From Labrenzia sp. OB1 (GTDB lineage: Bacteria; Pseudomonadota; Alphaproteobacteria; Rhizobiales; Stappiaceae), in assembly GCF_001624695.1 (NCBI RefSeq), contig NZ_JSEP01000016.1, positions 62,001 through 126,000 of the forward strand: a stretch of DNA of 64,000 nucleotides. Direction: 5' to 3'. Below, piece after piece: positions 50,535 to 62,179 of the stretch. The number at the start of each line of letters is the position of its first letter. Positions within the stretch are counted from its first letter, which is position 1. The notes below the pieces were generated by a model. That model was not told where the DNA came from and ran no database searches. It saw only the letters and a program-made list of their open reading frames with translations. The translations under genes were made by a program, and so were the position numbers.

Positions 50535-52712
50535 TCAGGCGGAGCGAACCTGATCCAGGAAGCTGCGCACTTCCTTGTCAAGCTGTTCGGCCTCCATCGC
50601 CATATCCGCGGCTTCCTCGGAGAAGTTCTGCGCGGCCATGTTGGTGTCATTGGAAAGCGCGGACACATTGCGGATATCCTCGGTGACCTTGGAGGTTCCG
50701 CCGGCAGCCCGCTGGGTGTTCTCCGCGATACCTTGCGTCGCGTAGCTCTGTTCGGTGACAGCCGCTGCAACTTCGCTCACCGACTTGGTGATCTCGTCGA
50801 TGGTCTTCTGGATATCGCCGATCGCATCGACGGCATCGTCGGTTGCACCGCGGATCGCGTCGATCTGCTGCTGGATCTCTCCGGTCGCCTTGCCGGTCTG
50901 GGATGCAAGATCCTTGACCTCGGACGCCACAACCGCAAAGCCCCGGCCCGCCTCGCCCGCACGCGCCGCCTCGATGGTGGCGTTCAGGGCAAGAAGGTTG
51001 GTCTGGTCGGCAATGTCGCTGATCAGGGTGATGACCTCGCCAATCCGGTTCGCGGCTTCCGCAAGCGACTTCACCGTATCGTTGGTTGTCTCCGCCCGCT
51101 TGGTCGCTGCGGCGGCGACACTCGAAGATCGCTCGATCAGTGTCGAGATTTCCTGGATCGAGCTCGACAGCTGGTCGGACGCGGCAGCGATGGATTCCAC
51201 CTCCGACAGCGTGTTTTGCGACATCTCCGCCGCGCTGGCGGACGTCTCTCCGGCACTGTCGGTCATGCTGCGCATGTTGGTTGCCGATTCACGCAGCTTG
51301 CTCGCCGAACGGGCAACCTTGTCGACCACCGTTCCAACGGTCGCTTCGAAGTCTCCGGCAAGGCTCGACAACATCTCGTGACGCTGCGCGGCCTGCCGTT
51401 GGGCGGTATCGGCTTCTTCCGCCGCCCGGCGCTCGTTTTCCTCCGCCGCGTTCTGGCGTATCTGCACCACAGCGCGACCGATGTCACCGATTTCGTCCTT
51501 GCGGTTCGCAGCGGAGATTTCAGCTTCCAGATCGCCGGATGCAATTGCATTCAGCGCCCCGACCAGGGTGGTGAGCGGGCGAGTGATGGACCGGGAGAAG
51601 AAAATCGCGATTACAGCAGCGACAGCGACCGTTACCAGCGACCACATGAACATCTGATCGCGCATATTGCTAACTGCCGAGAGCGTTTCCTCAACGCTCT
51701 TTTCAGCGACAATCGCCCAATTCTGTCCCTGGAAAGGCAAAGGACGGGCAACCATCAGGTCAGCCACACCGTCGGCTCCGGTAACCACGCCGGCAGTTTC
51801 AGCACCCGCCGCAGCAGCCAACGCAGGCTCCGCGGTGGACTGTACGACAAGAGCCGTACGGTCACCGGCCAGCGGCATGTCGCTGAGCAGCGTACCGTCC
51901 TGATCGACAACATAGACCTGACCGGTTTCACCAAGGTCATCCCTGTTGGCGACTATTTTGTTGAGGAAGGAAGAATCGATCCGCATGGCAACCACACCGG
52001 TCAGGCTGATTGACCCAAAGGAATTCATGAAGACGGGAGACGCCAGAAACAGGGAGCTTTCTCCACCGGCAGGACCGTAGGATTCGAACATGCTCGTTGC
52101 AATCTCGCCTTCGCCCAGATCCCTGGCGGAAGTGAAGACAGCCTCAAGGCCAGAGCCGTCGGCAAGGCCTCCGTCACCGAGTTTCTCGAGAAACTCGCCG
52201 CCCTTGGTCACTGAATAAAGGATAAGGCCGTCGGAATCGATGAGATAGATGTCCGAGTAACCGCCGTTCTTCCAGACATTGTAAAATGCCGGGTGCGCCT
52301 CTGAGTGGCGCCAGGCGTACATGGTCTTCTGCTCTTTACCGGTAATGGCAGCACGCTCACCGGCTGTCTGCGGCTCATGAAACAGGCTGAGGATCTCACC
52401 CTTTTCCTTCGAAAGATTCATGGCGGCATTGCCCAGATTGCTCAGGGGATCCGCGACGCTCGAAGCGAGATTGACAATCTCTGCCTGAACAGAATGCAAC
52501 TTGGACTCCAGCAGGGCGGACCTTGCCGTAATCACCATTCCAAGTTCCGCTTCAGCGGCTTTCTGCAAACCGTCCCGGCCAGTTATATAACCGATCACGC
52601 CAACTGCAGCACAAGCCGCAACGGTGACAACGATCATCAAAGCAGGAATGACAAAGGAAAGACGCAGAGATAAAAAGTTCCTCTTTGCGCCTGAATGTTT
52701 CTTGCCAATCAC
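50535..52712 (-). CDS. methyl-accepting chemotaxis protein with dCache-type sensor
   Basis: A 725-residue receptor. TM1 (about 20-42, [24 protein letters not shown]), a periplasmic double-Cache sensor (about 45-340; [25 protein letters not shown] and [16 protein letters not shown] are Cache strands), TM2 ([16 protein letters not shown]), a HAMP segment, and a cytoplasmic signalling domain with the hairpin tip [20 protein letters not shown] preceded by [24 protein letters not shown] 52712 is chosen because GGGGAG lies seven bases upstream; the ATG at 52742 has none. The ligand is unknown. It sits between rplQ and the Do protease. Confidence 0.94.
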   Translation of the reverse strand: MIGKKHSGAKRNFLSLRLSFVIPALMIVVTVAACAAVGVIGYITGRDGLQKAAEAELGMVITARSALLESKLHSVQAEIVNLASSVADPLSNLGNAAMNLSKEKGEILSLFHEPQTAGERAAITGKEQKTMYAWRHSEAHPAFYNVWKNGGYSDIYLIDSDGLILYSVTKGGEFLEKLGDGGLADGSGLEAVFTSARDLGEGEIATSMFESYGPAGGESSLFLASPVFMNSFGSISLTGVVAMRIDSSFLNKIVANRDDLGETGQVYVVDQDGTLLSDMPLAGDRTALVVQSTAEPALAAAAGAETAGVVTGADGVADLMVARPLPFQGQNWAIVAEKSVEETLSAVSNMRDQMFMWSLVTVAVAAVIAIFFSRSITRPLTTLVGALNAIASGDLEAEISAANRKDEIGDIGRAVVQIRQNAAEENERRAAEEADTAQRQAAQRHEMLSSLAGDFEATVGTVVDKVARSASKLRESATNMRSMTDSAGETSASAAEMSQNTLSEVESIAAASDQLSSSIQEISTLIERSSSVAAAATKRAETTNDTVKSLAEAANRIGEVITLISDIADQTNLLALNATIEAARAGEAGRGFAVVASEVKDLASQTGKATGEIQQQIDAIRGATDDAVDAIGDIQKTIDEITKSVSEVAAAVTEQSYATQGIAENTQRAAGGTSKVTEDIRNVSALSNDTNMAAQNFSEEAADMAMEAEQLDKEVRSFLDQVRSA

Positions 52713-52853
52713 AGTGTATCTCCCCAGCCTAGTCAAAACCATATTAAGGCACTGAGCGGGACGTTAAGGGCGACTTCTTAAATCATTGATAATGGTAAAA
52801 ACTGCTAGGGGAAAAAACGTATTCTCGGGTTATCGCATTGCGTAAAAATGAAA

Positions 52854-52878
52854 AAAGGCGGACCGATGGCCCGCCTTT
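52854..52878 (-). terminator. rho-independent terminator of the ribosomal cluster
   Basis: On the minus strand AAAGGCGG-GCCATCGGT-CCGCCTTTTTT: an eight-pair stem and a run of six T, 24 bases after the rplQ stop. It ends the S10-spc-alpha transcript. Confidence 0.88.
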
Positions 52879-52901
52879 AAAATCACGCTGAAAACGCTTT
52901 T

Positions 52902-53327
52902 TTACGCTGCGTTTTCCGCTGCTTCTGCTGCCTCGACGCGGGCACGGTCTTCAGCGCCGCGCGCTTCCGGATCCCGGTCAACCAATTCGATCACAGCCAG
53001 CGGCGCATTGTCGCCGTAGCGAAAACCTGCCTTCAGAACGCGGGAATAACCGCCGTTGCGGTCCTTGTAACGCTCACCGAGCGTTTCGAACAGCTTGGCA
53101 ACCATTGCCGTATCGCGAATCTGCGAAATGGCCTGGCGGCGTGCATGAAGTCCACCGCGCTTGCCCAGGGTGATGAGCTTGTCGATGATCGGCTTCATTT
53201 CCTTGGCCTTCGGCAAGGTCGTGACGATCTGTTCGTGCTTGATCAGCGACGCTGCCATATTAGCGAACATAGCCTTGCGGTGGCTGGATGTCCGGTTGAG
53301 CTTGCGGCCGGATTTACCGTGGCGCAT
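52902..53327 (-). CDS. rplQ: 50S ribosomal protein L17
   Basis: A 141-residue L17: [55 protein letters not shown], then [36 protein letters not shown]. The C-terminal Ala/Glu-rich tail of about 20 residues is normal for alphaproteobacteria. Last gene of the alpha operon, separated from rpoA by an unusually long 185-base spacer containing a palindrome, and followed by the cluster terminator. Confidence 0.97.
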   Translation of the reverse strand: MRHGKSGRKLNRTSSHRKAMFANMAASLIKHEQIVTTLPKAKEMKPIIDKLITLGKRGGLHARRQAISQIRDTAMVAKLFETLGERYKDRNGGYSRVLKAGFRYGDNAPLAVIELVDRDPEARGAEDRARVEAAEAAENAA

Positions 53328-53401
53328 GGCCCTCTCCTTTTTCTGTCAGGCAGTCTGCTTGAACCATTGAAGCACTTGCCCGGTTTATCCTCTAGAGCAA
53401 C

Positions 53402-53430
53402 CCGTATCCAGGCGGATCACCTGAATACGG
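53402..53430. repeat. palindrome in the rpoA-rplQ spacer
   Basis: CCGTAT-C-CAGG and CCTG-A-ATACGG form a strong hairpin around GCGGATCA with one mismatch. Directly left is CTCTAGAGC, itself a palindrome; further right (53475-53500) is the reverse of the AGAGCRTC...GCGTTCAAYCG core also present at 39463. The spacer may be a composite of dispersed repeats rather than a terminator. Confidence 0.5.
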
Positions 53431-53512
53431 ACAAGTCGCTCGATTCCTTCGTTGGCGAGCATCTTGTCCGCATTCGATTGAACGCAGGATGCTCTGGGGA
53501 CGCGTACGTCCC

Positions 53513-54535
53513 TTAATACTGATGGTCTTCGTAGCGCTTTGCCAAATCGTCGATGTTCTCGGGCGGCCAGTTGGCGACTTCCATGCCGAGATGGAGACCC
53601 ATCTGGGCGAGAACTTCCTTGATCTCGTTGAGCGACTTGCGGCCGAAATTCGGCGTCCGCAGCATTTCCGCTTCGGTCTTCTGAATGAGATCGCCAATAT
53701 ACACGATATTGTCGTTCTTCAGGCAGTTTGCGGACCGGACGGACAGCTCCAGTTCGTCGACTTTCTTGAGAAGCGCCGGATTGAACGCCAGTTCCGGGAC
53801 GGAATCCTCGGCAACTTCGCGCTGCGGCTCTTCGAAATTGACGAAGATGGAAAGCTGGTCCTGCAGAATGCGCGCCGCGAAAGCCACGGCATCATCCGGC
53901 TTGACCGAACCATCGGTTTCAACCGTCAGGGTCAGCTTGTCATAGTCGAGAACCTGGCCTTCACGGGTGTTTTCCACCTTGTAGGAGACCTTCTTGACCG
54001 GTGAGTACAAGCTGTCGACCGGAATAAGGCCGATCGGCGCATCTTCCGGACGATTGCGGTCGGACGAATGATAGCCCTTGCCGGTGTTGACGGTGAATTC
54101 CATGCGGATCTCGGCGCCCTCGTCCAGCGTGCAAAGCACCAGTTCCGGATTGAGAACCTCGACATCGCCAACCGTCTGAATGTCACCTGCGGTCACGACA
54201 CCAGGACCCTGCTTGCGCACAACCATGCGCTTGGGGCCTTCGCCTTCCATGCGGATGGCGATTTCCTTGATGTTGAGCACGATGTCGGTGACATCTTCCC
54301 GGACGCCCGGGATCGACGAGAATTCATGCAGAACGCCGTCAATCTGGACCGCCGTAACGGCTGCGCCCTGAAGGGAGGACAGCAGGATACGGCGCAGAGC
54401 GTTGCCCAGGGTCAGGCCGTAGCCACGCTCGAGCGGCTCGGCAACCACAGTTGCCAGAAAGCGGGGATCGTCGCCCGGCTTGATCTCGAGTTTGGTCGGC
54501 TTGATAAGTTCTTGCCAGTTTTTTTGAATGGTCAC
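53513..54535 (-). CDS. rpoA: RNA polymerase alpha subunit
   Basis: A 340-residue subunit. The N-terminal dimerisation domain (about 1-230) includes [53 protein letters not shown], and the C-terminal domain (about 260-325) includes [56 protein letters not shown], which binds UP elements and activators. GTG 54535 is chosen because AGGGA lies seven bases upstream and the family starts there; an ATG in frame at 54592 would add 19 odd residues through a hairpin. Confidence 0.97.
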   Translation of the reverse strand: MTIQKNWQELIKPTKLEIKPGDDPRFLATVVAEPLERGYGLTLGNALRRILLSSLQGAAVTAVQIDGVLHEFSSIPGVREDVTDIVLNIKEIAIRMEGEGPKRMVVRKQGPGVVTAGDIQTVGDVEVLNPELVLCTLDEGAEIRMEFTVNTGKGYHSSDRNRPEDAPIGLIPVDSLYSPVKKVSYKVENTREGQVLDYDKLTLTVETDGSVKPDDAVAFAARILQDQLSIFVNFEEPQREVAEDSVPELAFNPALLKKVDELELSVRSANCLKNDNIVYIGDLIQKTEAEMLRTPNFGRKSLNEIKEVLAQMGLHLGMEVANWPPENIDDLAKRYEDHQY

Positions 54536-54558
54536 GTTTTCGTCCCTTCGGCTATCCC

Positions 54559-54579
54559 GCTCGGCTTTGAAGGCCGAGC
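54559..54579 (-). promoter_or_regulatory. hairpin in the rpsK-rpoA spacer
   Basis: GCTCGGC and GCCGAGC form a perfect seven-pair stem with a seven-base loop, ending 24 bases before the rpoA GTG. It may modulate rpoA translation or processing; it has no T tract. Confidence 0.4.
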
Positions 54580-54623
54580 CATTCCTTGCCATTTGGAGAA
54601 ACTAGTAACTAAAGCGGGAAGCC

Positions 54624-55013
54624 TTAGACGCGGCGGCGCTTGCGCGGACGGCAGCCATTGTGCGGTATCGGCGTCACGTCACGGATGGACGTGATGAGGA
54701 AACCGGCAGCCTGCAGGGCGCGCAGAGCGGATTCACGGCCGGAACCGGGGCCACGAACCTCGACTTCCAGCGTGCGCATACCATGTTCGGCGGCTTTCTT
54801 CGCAGCATCTTCCGCGGCAACCTGAGCTGCATACGGTGTAGACTTGCGCGAGCCCTTGAAACCGAGAGCACCGGCGGACGACCAGGAGATCGTGTTGCCC
54901 TGAGCATCGGTAATCGTGATCATCGTGTTGTTGAACGTCGAGTTCACATGCGCGACGCCAGAAGAAATGTTCTTGCGTTCGCGGCGACGCACGCGCGTCG
55001 TTTCTTTAGCCAT
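54624..55013 (-). CDS. rpsK: 30S ribosomal protein S11
   Basis: A 129-residue S11: [60 protein letters not shown] and the conserved end [19 protein letters not shown]. It lines the platform of the small subunit near the decoding site. Between rpsM and rpoA in the usual alpha-operon order; rpsD is not in this operon, as is normal for alphaproteobacteria. Confidence 0.97.
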   Translation of the reverse strand: MAKETTRVRRRERKNISSGVAHVNSTFNNTMITITDAQGNTISWSSAGALGFKGSRKSTPYAAQVAAEDAAKKAAEHGMRTLEVEVRGPGSGRESALRALQAAGFLITSIRDVTPIPHNGCRPRKRRRV

Positions 55014-55084
55014 TTTGTTGTCCTTGTTTTGATCTCTTCACTGCCGTAATTCCGGCAGCTCCACCACCAATCGCCGAGCGATGA

Positions 55085-55453
55085 TTATTTTTTCTTGCCT
55101 GCGATCGGCTTTGCCGGACCCTTGCGGGTACGAGCATTCGTATGAGTCCGCTGACCGCGAACCGGAAGGCCGCGGCGGTGACGCAGGCCGCGGTAGCAGC
55201 CAAGGTCCATGAGACGCTTGATGTTCATCGCGGTGTCACGACGAAGGTCACCTTCAACCATGTAATCACGGTCGATGGTTTCGCGGATCGAAAGAACTTC
55301 CGAATCGGAAAGTTCATTGACGCGGCGGGCAGCATCGATGTTGTTCTTCTCGATGATTTCCTGAGCGAACTTTTTACCGATGCCGTGAATATACTGAAGC
55401 GCGATAACTACGCGCTTGTTCGTCGGGATGTTAACGCCAGCAATACGTGCCAC
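55085..55453 (-). CDS. rpsM: 30S ribosomal protein S13
   Basis: A 122-residue S13: [96 protein letters not shown]. The start is the GTG at 55453 with GGAG six bases upstream; an ATG four codons earlier in frame is less likely, because the family begins with ARIAGV. It contacts the 50S subunit at the top of the head. Confidence 0.96.
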   Translation of the reverse strand: MARIAGVNIPTNKRVVIALQYIHGIGKKFAQEIIEKNNIDAARRVNELSDSEVLSIRETIDRDYMVEGDLRRDTAMNIKRLMDLGCYRGLRHRRGLPVRGQRTHTNARTRKGPAKPIAGKKK

Positions 55454-55638
55454 GTTCGTCTCCATGTTGAGCAGCAGCCGCAACGGCTTGCCGCAGAGAG
55501 AAAAAACCCGCGTCCGGTGGAGTCCGGCCCCTGCGGGGTACGAAAATGCCGGGAAATCCCGGCACAGAGAATGCCGGCCCCACTGTCGTGGAACCGGCTA
55601 AACTGTAAGGTAGACCGCGTCCTTTAACGGCTCCACCC

Positions 55639-56229
55639 CTATCCGTCAAGTCCTTGCAGCGCGGATTCTATGGACGCCGTCACGTCGTCGATAGATTGCA
55701 TTCCGTCAATCACGGACAGCAAGTCGGCTTTCTCGTAATAGGGAACCACAACCGCAGTATCCCGGTTGTATGCTTCAAGGCGTTGCTTGAAAACTTCCGG
55801 GTCGTCGTCCTTGCGCACAGGCTGGCCGGCAGCCTTGGCGTCCTCGGCACGTTTGATGATCCGGTCGACTAGTTTGGTCTGGTCAACGCGGAGTTCAAGA
55901 ACTGCGTCTACCTTCTGATTGCTGTCCTGGAGCATCTTGTCGAGCGCTTCCGCCTGGGCGATGGTCCGCGGGAAGCCGTCCAGGATGAACCCTTTTCTGG
56001 CGTCGTCCTCGGCAATCCGGTCACGGATAATGCCGACGACGATCTCGTCGGAGACGAGACCGCCGGCATTCATAACTTCCTTGGCCTTGAGGCCTACCGG
56101 GGTCTGGGCGGCAACGGCGGCCCGCAACATGTCTCCGGTGGAGAGTTGCGGTATGCCGTGTTTCGCGACAAGGCGCTCGGCCTGTGTCCCCTTCCCCGCT
56201 CCTGGCGGTCCTACCAGAATCAGCCTCAT
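55639..56229 (-). CDS. adk: adenylate kinase (short form)
   Basis: A 196-residue kinase interconverting AMP, ADP and ATP. The P-loop [14 protein letters not shown] (residues 7-20), the AMP-binding [12 protein letters not shown] and [17 protein letters not shown] segments and the [15 protein letters not shown] start of the lid are visible. The lid is short: the long zinc-finger-like insertion of E. coli-type enzymes is absent, as usual in alphaproteobacteria. Its start overlaps the secY stop by four bases. Confidence 0.96.
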   Translation of the reverse strand: MRLILVGPPGAGKGTQAERLVAKHGIPQLSTGDMLRAAVAAQTPVGLKAKEVMNAGGLVSDEIVVGIIRDRIAEDDARKGFILDGFPRTIAQAEALDKMLQDSNQKVDAVLELRVDQTKLVDRIIKRAEDAKAAGQPVRKDDDPEVFKQRLEAYNRDTAVVVPYYEKADLLSVIDGMQSIDDVTASIESALQGLDG

Positions 56230-57557
56230 CTACGCCTCCCACTCAATTTCGCTTTTTTCACCAGACCTTCATATTGATGCGCAAGCAGGTGTCCCTGAAT
56301 CTGGGATACGGTATCCATTGTCACGCTTACGACGATCAACAAGGAGGTTCCCCCGAAATAGAACGGAACGCCCGTCGCCGAAATGAGGAATTCGGGTAAT
56401 AGACAAACAATGGTGATGTAGATCGCACCGACAGTGGTAATGCGCGTCAGCACATGGTCGATATATTGCGCAGTCCGCTCACCCGGACGGATCCCCGGTA
56501 TGAACCCGCCATGCTTCTTCAGGTTATCGGCGGTATCGCTCGGATTGAAAACGATAGCCGTATAAAAGAAGCAGAAGAAGATGATCATGGCCGCGTAAGC
56601 GATCATGAACAGGGGCTGGCCGTGACCGAGCGCCGCGGTGATGTAAGTCAGCCATTCATTGCCCGAGCCCTGGCCGAAACCGGCAACCGTTGCCGGCACC
56701 AGCAGCAGGGACGAGGCGAAGATCGGCGGAATCACACCTGCGGTGTTGAGCTTGAGCGGCAGGAACGACGTTTGTCCCTGCATCATCTGGTTGCCCATCT
56801 GGCGCTTTGGATACTGGATCAGAAGACGCCGCTGCGCCCGCTCCATGAACACGATGAACGCGATCACGACGACGGCCAGAATGATAACGGCAAGAATGAT
56901 CCAGGTCGCCAGGGAGCCCTGACGGCCGAGTTCCAGCGTCTGCACGATGGCCGACGGAAGACCCGCAACGATACCGGCGAAGATGATCAGCGAAATACCG
57001 TTGCCGATGCCGCGCGAGGTAATCTGCTCACCCAGCCACATCAGGAACATGGTGCCACCGACCAGTGTGATCACCGTGGACGCGCGGAAGAACCAGCCCG
57101 GATCGGTAACGACATTGGCCGCACCTTCCAGCCCGACTGCGATGCCATAGGCCTGGAACGCGGCCAGGATCACGGTTCCGTAGCGGGTGTACTGGTTGAT
57201 TACCTTGCGGCCCTGTTCGCCCTCCTTCTTCAGCTGCTCGAGCGTCGGCACGACGGTCGTCATGAGCTGCATGATGATGGAAGCGGAAATATACGGCATG
57301 ATGCCGAGGGCGAAGATCGCCATACGCTGGACCGCGCCACCGGAGAACATGTTGAACATGCCGATGATGCCGGACTGGGCCTGGTTGAAGGCCTGCGCGA
57401 AAGCTTCAGGATTGATACCGGGCATCGGGATATAGGTGCCCAGTCGATAAACCAAAAGCGCCCCCAGTGTGAACCAGATGCGCTTTTTGAGCTCTTCAGC
57501 CTTGGCGAAAGCTGAGAAATTGAGATTTGACGCCAGTTGCTCGGCGGCCGATGCCAT
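56226..57557 (-). CDS. secY: preprotein translocase subunit SecY
   Basis: A 443-residue ten-helix channel of the Sec translocon. [16 protein letters not shown] leads into helix 1-2 with the plug, [56 protein letters not shown] (SecA-contact loop 4), the [24 protein letters not shown] loop 5 and [30 protein letters not shown] are conserved. It lies between rplO and adk in the spc order. Confidence 0.97.
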   Translation of the reverse strand: MASAAEQLASNLNFSAFAKAEELKKRIWFTLGALLVYRLGTYIPMPGINPEAFAQAFNQAQSGIIGMFNMFSGGAVQRMAIFALGIMPYISASIIMQLMTTVVPTLEQLKKEGEQGRKVINQYTRYGTVILAAFQAYGIAVGLEGAANVVTDPGWFFRASTVITLVGGTMFLMWLGEQITSRGIGNGISLIIFAGIVAGLPSAIVQTLELGRQGSLATWIILAVIILAVVVIAFIVFMERAQRRLLIQYPKRQMGNQMMQGQTSFLPLKLNTAGVIPPIFASSLLLVPATVAGFGQGSGNEWLTYITAALGHGQPLFMIAYAAMIIFFCFFYTAIVFNPSDTADNLKKHGGFIPGIRPGERTAQYIDHVLTRITTVGAIYITIVCLLPEFLISATGVPFYFGGTSLLIVVSVTMDTVSQIQGHLLAHQYEGLVKKAKLSGRRR

Positions 57558-57607
57558 GCCCTACTCCGGTCAGATACTTGCTGACAAAATGGGAAAAGCC
57601 CAGGCTG

Positions 57608-58075
57608 TTAAGCCTGAGCTCCCAGAACGGCAACCTTGCCGCCCGCTTTTTCAATCGCTGCTACAGCGCCCTTGGAGGCACCGGCAACTTCAAATGTCAC
57701 TGCAGCGGTGAGTTCACCACTGGCAACGAGACGCACACCGTCACGGATACGCTTGACGACGCCTGCGGCTTTCAGCGTTTCGACGGTAACCGTCTCGGAC
57801 GCTTTGAGCTTGCCGGCATCGATGGCCTTCTGAACACGGCCAACGGACACTGTCGTGTAGTCCTTGGCAAAAATGTTCGTGAAACCACGCTTCGGCAGAC
57901 GGCGGTGAAGCGGCATCTGACCGCCTTCAAAGCCTTTGATCGCGACGCCGGAACGGGACTTCTGACCCTTGACGCCACGGCCGCCGGTCTTGCCCTTGCC
58001 GGAACCGATACCGCGGCCAACGCGAGTGCGGTCTTTCACGGCACCTTCGTTGTCACGAAGTTCGTTGAGCTTCAT
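57608..58075 (-). CDS. rplO: 50S ribosomal protein L15
   Basis: A 155-residue L15: [61 protein letters not shown], and an Ala/Gly-rich end. Basic glycine-rich start that threads into 23S rRNA. Between rpmD and secY. Confidence 0.97.
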   Translation of the reverse strand: MKLNELRDNEGAVKDRTRVGRGIGSGKGKTGGRGVKGQKSRSGVAIKGFEGGQMPLHRRLPKRGFTNIFAKDYTTVSVGRVQKAIDAGKLKASETVTVETLKAAGVVKRIRDGVRLVASGELTAAVTFEVAGASKGAVAAIEKAGGKVAVLGAQA

Positions 58076-58098
58076 GTTTTTCTCTCCTCACCCCGTTG

Positions 58099-58296
58099 TT
58101 ACGCGTTGTCTTTGACAACACGAACGAGATGCTGGACCTTATTGATCATGCCGCGCACTTCAGGAGTGTCCTTCAGTGTTTTACGACGGTGCATCTTGTT
58201 CAGGCCGAGACCGACGAGCGTCGCGCGCTGATCCTTCGGACGGCGCAGCGGGCTGCCAATCTGTTCGACCGTGACAGTCTTTTCGGTGTTCGCCAT
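58099..58296 (-). CDS. rpmD: 50S ribosomal protein L30
   Basis: A 65-residue L30: [56 protein letters not shown], complete for the family. Between rpsE and rplO. Confidence 0.96.
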   Translation of the reverse strand: MANTEKTVTVEQIGSPLRRPKDQRATLVGLGLNKMHRRKTLKDTPEVRGMINKVQHLVRVVKDNA

Positions 58297-58337
58297 GGAA
58301 CCTACCCTCTTTCAGCTGAAAACCGGAACCGCTAAGG

Positions 58338-58904
58338 TCAAGCCTCAGCGGCAGCCGGAGCCGCCTCATCGTTGTTGTCACGACGCCGGGACTGCAACAC
58401 AGAGACCTTGAGGCCACGGCGGGCAGCGACGGAGCGCGGGCTGTCTTCCTTGGTCAGCGCAGCGAATGTCGCGCGAACCATGTTGTAGGGGTTGGAGGTC
58501 CCCAGCGACTTGGCCACAACGTCCTGAACGCCGAGCGTTTCGAAGACGGCACGCATCGGGCCACCCGCGATGATGCCGGTACCGGCCGGAGCCGCCCGCA
58601 ACAGCACCTTGCCGGCGCCATGACGGCCTTCCACATCGTGGTGCAGCGTCCTGCCTTCGCGCAGAGGCACACGGATCATCGTGCGCTTTGCAGCTTCTGT
58701 TGCCTTCCGGATGGCTTCCGGCACTTCACGCGCCTTGCCATGACCGAAGCCGACACGGCCCTTCTGATCACCAACCACAACCAGAGCAGCGAAGCCGAAA
58801 CGACGGCCACCCTTGACCACCTTGGCAACGCGGTTGATGTGAACGAGCTTGTCGACGAATTCGCTGTCTCGCTCGTCGCGATCGCGATGTTCCTGTCTCG
58901 CCAT
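58338..58904 (-). CDS. rpsE: 30S ribosomal protein S5
   Basis: A 188-residue S5: ELVDKLVHI-type start ([51 protein letters not shown]) and second domain [40 protein letters not shown]. The extra C-terminal tail of about 20 residues is alphaproteobacterial. Takes part in mRNA entry and decoding fidelity. Confidence 0.97.
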   Translation of the reverse strand: MARQEHRDRDERDSEFVDKLVHINRVAKVVKGGRRFGFAALVVVGDQKGRVGFGHGKAREVPEAIRKATEAAKRTMIRVPLREGRTLHHDVEGRHGAGKVLLRAAPAGTGIIAGGPMRAVFETLGVQDVVAKSLGTSNPYNMVRATFAALTKEDSPRSVAARRGLKVSVLQSRRRDNNDEAAPAAAEA

Positions 58905-58945
58905 ATTATACGTCTTCCGTTCTTAAGAGCGCCAACGGGCGCTGG

Positions 58946-59308
58946 TCAGAATTCAAGTCCACCTTCACGAGCCGCATCAGCAAGCGCCTTGACGCGCCCG
59001 TGATACTGATACCCGCCTCGGTCAAACACGACCTGCTTAATGCCGGCCGCGACTGCGCGTTCGGCGACAAGCTTGCCAACGGCTGCAGCTGCAGCAACGT
59101 CGGCGCCCGTTTTCAGGTTGCCCTTGAGATCTTGTTCGATCGTTGAAGCAGAGGCAATCGTATGCCCCTTCGCATCGTCAATGATCTGGGCGTAGATCTG
59201 CTTCGACGAGCGGAAGATAGAAAGACGCGGACGATCTCCTGCGGCTTTCCGGATCGAACGACGCACGCGATCGCGACGGCGCTCGAAAGCTTGTTTGCTG
59301 TTCGCCAT
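58946..59308 (-). CDS. rplR: 50S ribosomal protein L18
   Basis: A 120-residue L18: [49 protein letters not shown] and the [26 protein letters not shown] end, which binds 5S rRNA. Between rplF and rpsE. Confidence 0.97.
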   Translation of the reverse strand: MANSKQAFERRRDRVRRSIRKAAGDRPRLSIFRSSKQIYAQIIDDAKGHTIASASTIEQDLKGNLKTGADVAAAAAVGKLVAERAVAAGIKQVVFDRGGYQYHGRVKALADAAREGGLEF

Positions 59309-59320
59309 GATCCTGGTCCG

Positions 59321-59854
59321 TTACTTCTTCTTGCCTTCTTTGCGGACGATGAACTCGCCTGCATATCGAACGCCTTTGCCCTTGTAGGGCTCCGGCGGGC
59401 GGAATTCACGAATTTCAGCAGCAACCTGGCCGACACGTTGTTTGTCGGTTCCGGAGATGCTGATTTCCGTCGGTTTCGGGCACGCGATATCGATCCCTTC
59501 CGGAATCGGATAAATGACGTCGTGCGAGAAACCCAGCGCCAGCTGAAGGTTCTTGCCCTGGATCTGTGCGCGGTAACCGACACCGGTCATGGCGAGGTCT
59601 TTCTTGAAGCCCTCGGTCACACCGGTGATCAGGTTCGCCACCATGGTCCGGCTCATGCCCCACATGGAGCGGGCCGGCTTGGTGTTGTTGCGCGGATCAA
59701 TCCTGATACCGTCATCCGTCATTTCGGCCAGAACAAGATCGTTGAGCATGAAAGACTTTTCGCCTTTCGGGCCCTTGATCGTAACCGTCTGACCGTCGAT
59801 CGATGCCGTTACCCCGCTTGGCACGGGGACTGGCTTTTTGCCAATACGAGACAT
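59321..59854 (-). CDS. rplF: 50S ribosomal protein L6
   Basis: A 177-residue L6: [70 protein letters not shown], and the [24 protein letters not shown] end. Two similar beta-domains; located near the factor-binding site. Confidence 0.97.
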   Translation of the reverse strand: MSRIGKKPVPVPSGVTASIDGQTVTIKGPKGEKSFMLNDLVLAEMTDDGIRIDPRNNTKPARSMWGMSRTMVANLITGVTEGFKKDLAMTGVGYRAQIQGKNLQLALGFSHDVIYPIPEGIDIACPKPTEISISGTDKQRVGQVAAEIREFRPPEPYKGKGVRYAGEFIVRKEGKKK

Positions 59855-59895
59855 TTGACCAACCTTGTCGTTGTTTCAAAAGTGAGTCTGTCGCA

Positions 59896-60294
59896 TCAGA
59901 AGACGCGGCAGAGTACCTCACCACCTACATTTTCATCCCGCGCCTGATGGTCGCTCATGACGCCGCGCGGGGTCGATATGATCGACACGCCCAGGCCATT
60001 GGAGACATGCGGGATATTTCTCACCGACGAGTAAACGCGACGTCCCGGCTTGGAAACCCGCTCAATCGTGCGGATAACCGGCTCGCCATCGAAATACTTC
60101 AGTTCGATTTCCAACTCGGACTTGCCGCCCTCGTATTCAACCGTGGTGTAGCCACGGATGTAACCCTCTTTGGCGAGCACATCAAGTACGTGCGCGCGCA
60201 ATTTGGAATTTGGTGAGCTGACCTTGTTTTTGCGACGCATTTGCGCGTTGCGAATCCGGGTCAGCATATCCCCCAACGGATCAGAAATTGCCAT
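59896..60294 (-). CDS. rpsH: 30S ribosomal protein S8
   Basis: A 132-residue S8: [42 protein letters not shown] and the end [46 protein letters not shown]. In E. coli it represses the spc operon; whether it does so here is not visible. Confidence 0.97.
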   Translation of the reverse strand: MAISDPLGDMLTRIRNAQMRRKNKVSSPNSKLRAHVLDVLAKEGYIRGYTTVEYEGGKSELEIELKYFDGEPVIRTIERVSKPGRRVYSSVRNIPHVSNGLGVSIISTPRGVMSDHQARDENVGGEVLCRVF

Positions 60295-60306
60295 CGGAGT
60301 TTCTCC

Positions 60307-60612
60307 TTACCAGCTCGACTTGACCAGGCCCGGGATCTTGCCCAGGGAACCCAGTTCACGAAGCGCAATACGCGACATCTTCAGCTTGCGATAAAAACCG
60401 CGCGGACGGCCGGACACTTCGCAACGGTTGCGAACGCGGTTCGGCGCGGAGTTCCGCGGCAGTTTCGCCAGCTTCAGACGGGCATTGTAGCGCTCTTCCA
60501 GGGACAGGCTTTCATCTTTCGCCAGTGCCTTGAGAGCAGCGCGCTTCTCTGCGTATTTCTTTACAAGCTTCTCGCGGCGCTTGTTTTTCTCGATTGCGCT
60601 TTTCTTCGCCAT
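60307..60612 (-). CDS. rpsN: 30S ribosomal protein S14
   Basis: A 101-residue S14 of the long, zinc-free type: [84 protein letters not shown]. There is a single cysteine, so no CxxC zinc knuckle. Between rplE and rpsH. Confidence 0.97.
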   Translation of the reverse strand: MAKKSAIEKNKRREKLVKKYAEKRAALKALAKDESLSLEERYNARLKLAKLPRNSAPNRVRNRCEVSGRPRGFYRKLKMSRIALRELGSLGKIPGLVKSSW

Positions 60613-60633
60613 CGTCGATCCCTTCCTTGCCCG

Positions 60634-61191
60634 TTACTTCGTGAACGGGAAGTTGAACGCGCGCAGAAGCTCGCGTGCTTCGTCATCCGTCGGCGCCGTG
60701 GTGCAAACGATCACGTCCATGCCCCAGATCTGGTCGACCTTGTCGTACTCGACTTCCGGAAACACGATGTGTTCCTTGATACCCATGGCATAGTTGCCAC
60801 GGCCATCGAAGCTCTTCGGGTTCAGACCCCGGAAGTCACGCACGCGCGGCAGCGCGATGGTGATGAGACGGTCAAGAAATTCGAACATCTGCTGGCTGCG
60901 CAAGGTAACCTTGACGCCCAGCGGCATGCCTTCGCGGACCTTGAAGGTCGCGATGGATTTCTTCGCCATGGTGATAACAGGCTTCTGACCGGCGATCGCC
61001 GCCAGGTCGTCGGCTGCGATACGGGCTTTCTTGGAATCGCCGACGGCTTCACCGACACCGATGTTCAAGACAACCTTTTCGAGCTGCGGAACCTGCATGA
61101 CGTTCTTGTATTCGAACTTTTCAAGAAGCTGCTTGCGCACGACTTCGTTGTAATGCGTCTTGAGACGCGGCACGTAAGTAGTCTCAGCCAT
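60634..61191 (-). CDS. rplE: 50S ribosomal protein L5
   Basis: A 185-residue L5: [117 protein letters not shown]. It binds 5S rRNA. Its start overlaps the end of rplX by eight bases. Confidence 0.97.
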   Translation of the reverse strand: MAETTYVPRLKTHYNEVVRKQLLEKFEYKNVMQVPQLEKVVLNIGVGEAVGDSKKARIAADDLAAIAGQKPVITMAKKSIATFKVREGMPLGVKVTLRSQQMFEFLDRLITIALPRVRDFRGLNPKSFDGRGNYAMGIKEHIVFPEVEYDKVDQIWGMDVIVCTTAPTDDEARELLRAFNFPFTK

Positions 61192-61501
61192 CGATCAGGT
61201 CTCCCGAACGTCTGGACACACGAACCTTGGTGCCATCGTCCTGAACTTTGAAGCCGACGCGGGTCGCCTTGCCGTCCTTCGGATCGGCCAGTGCGATGTT
61301 CGACATGTGGATCGGAGCTTCCTTCGCCACGATGCCGGCTTCCTGCGCCTGGGTCTGCTTCTGGTGACGGCGGACCATATTGATACCGCGGACCAGAGCC
61401 TTGTTATCGGACGTCAGAATCTGAACGACCTCACCCGACTTGCCCTTGTCACGACCGGTCAGCACGACCACTGTGTCGCCTTTTTTAATTTTCGCAGCCA
61501 T
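61184..61501 (-). CDS. rplX: 50S ribosomal protein L24
   Basis: A 105-residue L24 with a KOW motif: [25 protein letters not shown], then [38 protein letters not shown]. It is an assembly initiator. Its ATG overlaps the rplN stop by one base (TGATG). Confidence 0.97.
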   Translation of the reverse strand: MAAKIKKGDTVVVLTGRDKGKSGEVVQILTSDNKALVRGINMVRRHQKQTQAQEAGIVAKEAPIHMSNIALADPKDGKATRVGFKVQDDGTKVRVSRRSGDLIDG

Positions 61502-61869
61502 CAGAGCACCTCCGGCGCGAGCGAAATGATCTTCATGTGGTTCTTTGCACGGAGTTCGCGCGGTACCGGTCCGAAGATACGGGTGCCGACGGGCTCCTTG
61601 TTGTTGTTGACCAGCACGGCCGCATTGCGGTCGAACCGGATCACGCTGCCATCGGGACGGCGGATATCCTTAGCCGTGCGCACGACGACAGCCTTCATCA
61701 CGTCGCCCTTCTTGACGCGCCCCCGCGGAATAGCCTCTTTCACGGAAACAACGATAATGTCTCCGACCTTGGCGTATTTACGCTTGGAGCCGCCGAGCAC
61801 TTTGATGCACATGACACGACGGGCGCCGGAATTGTCGGCGACGTCGAGGTTTGTTTGCATCTGAATCAT
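61501..61869 (-). CDS. rplN: 50S ribosomal protein L14
   Basis: A 122-residue L14: [65 protein letters not shown] and [28 protein letters not shown], the full conserved length. First gene of the spc block proper. Confidence 0.97.
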   Translation of the reverse strand: MIQMQTNLDVADNSGARRVMCIKVLGGSKRKYAKVGDIIVVSVKEAIPRGRVKKGDVMKAVVVRTAKDIRRPDGSVIRFDRNAAVLVNNNKEPVGTRIFGPVPRELRAKNHMKIISLAPEVL

Positions 61870-61938
61870 GACTGGCTGCCTTGTTCTTCTAGCGGCGCAC
61901 GGGTCACGTGCGCCTGATGCTCACTGAATGGAGCGCGA

Positions 61939-62169
61939 TCACTGAGTGACCACGGTCCAACGTTTGTTTTTCGAGATCGGCGCACACTCTTCGATCTGAA
62001 CAGAATCGCCGACCTTGTAATTGTTGCTTTCATCATGCGCACGGTACTTCTTCGTACGGCGCACAGTCTTCTTCAAAAGCGGGTGTGTGAAGCGGCGCTC
62101 CACGTTCACCGTGACCGTCTTGTCATTGGCGTCGCTGACTACGGTGCCCTGCAGGATACGCTTCGGCAT
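61939..62169 (-). CDS. rpsQ: 30S ribosomal protein S17
   Basis: A 76-residue S17: [74 protein letters not shown]. An OB-fold primary binder of 16S rRNA. The 69-base gap to rplN marks the S10/spc junction. Confidence 0.97.
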   Translation of the reverse strand: MPKRILQGTVVSDANDKTVTVNVERRFTHPLLKKTVRRTKKYRAHDESNNYKVGDSVQIEECAPISKNKRWTVVTQ

Positions 62170-62179
62170 TGCCGTCTCC

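Noticed and set aside
50304..52013. A 569-codon plus-strand open frame
   Set aside because: Antisense to the chemotaxis receptor, whose frame has membrane, HAMP and signalling motifs. A shadow of regular codon bias.
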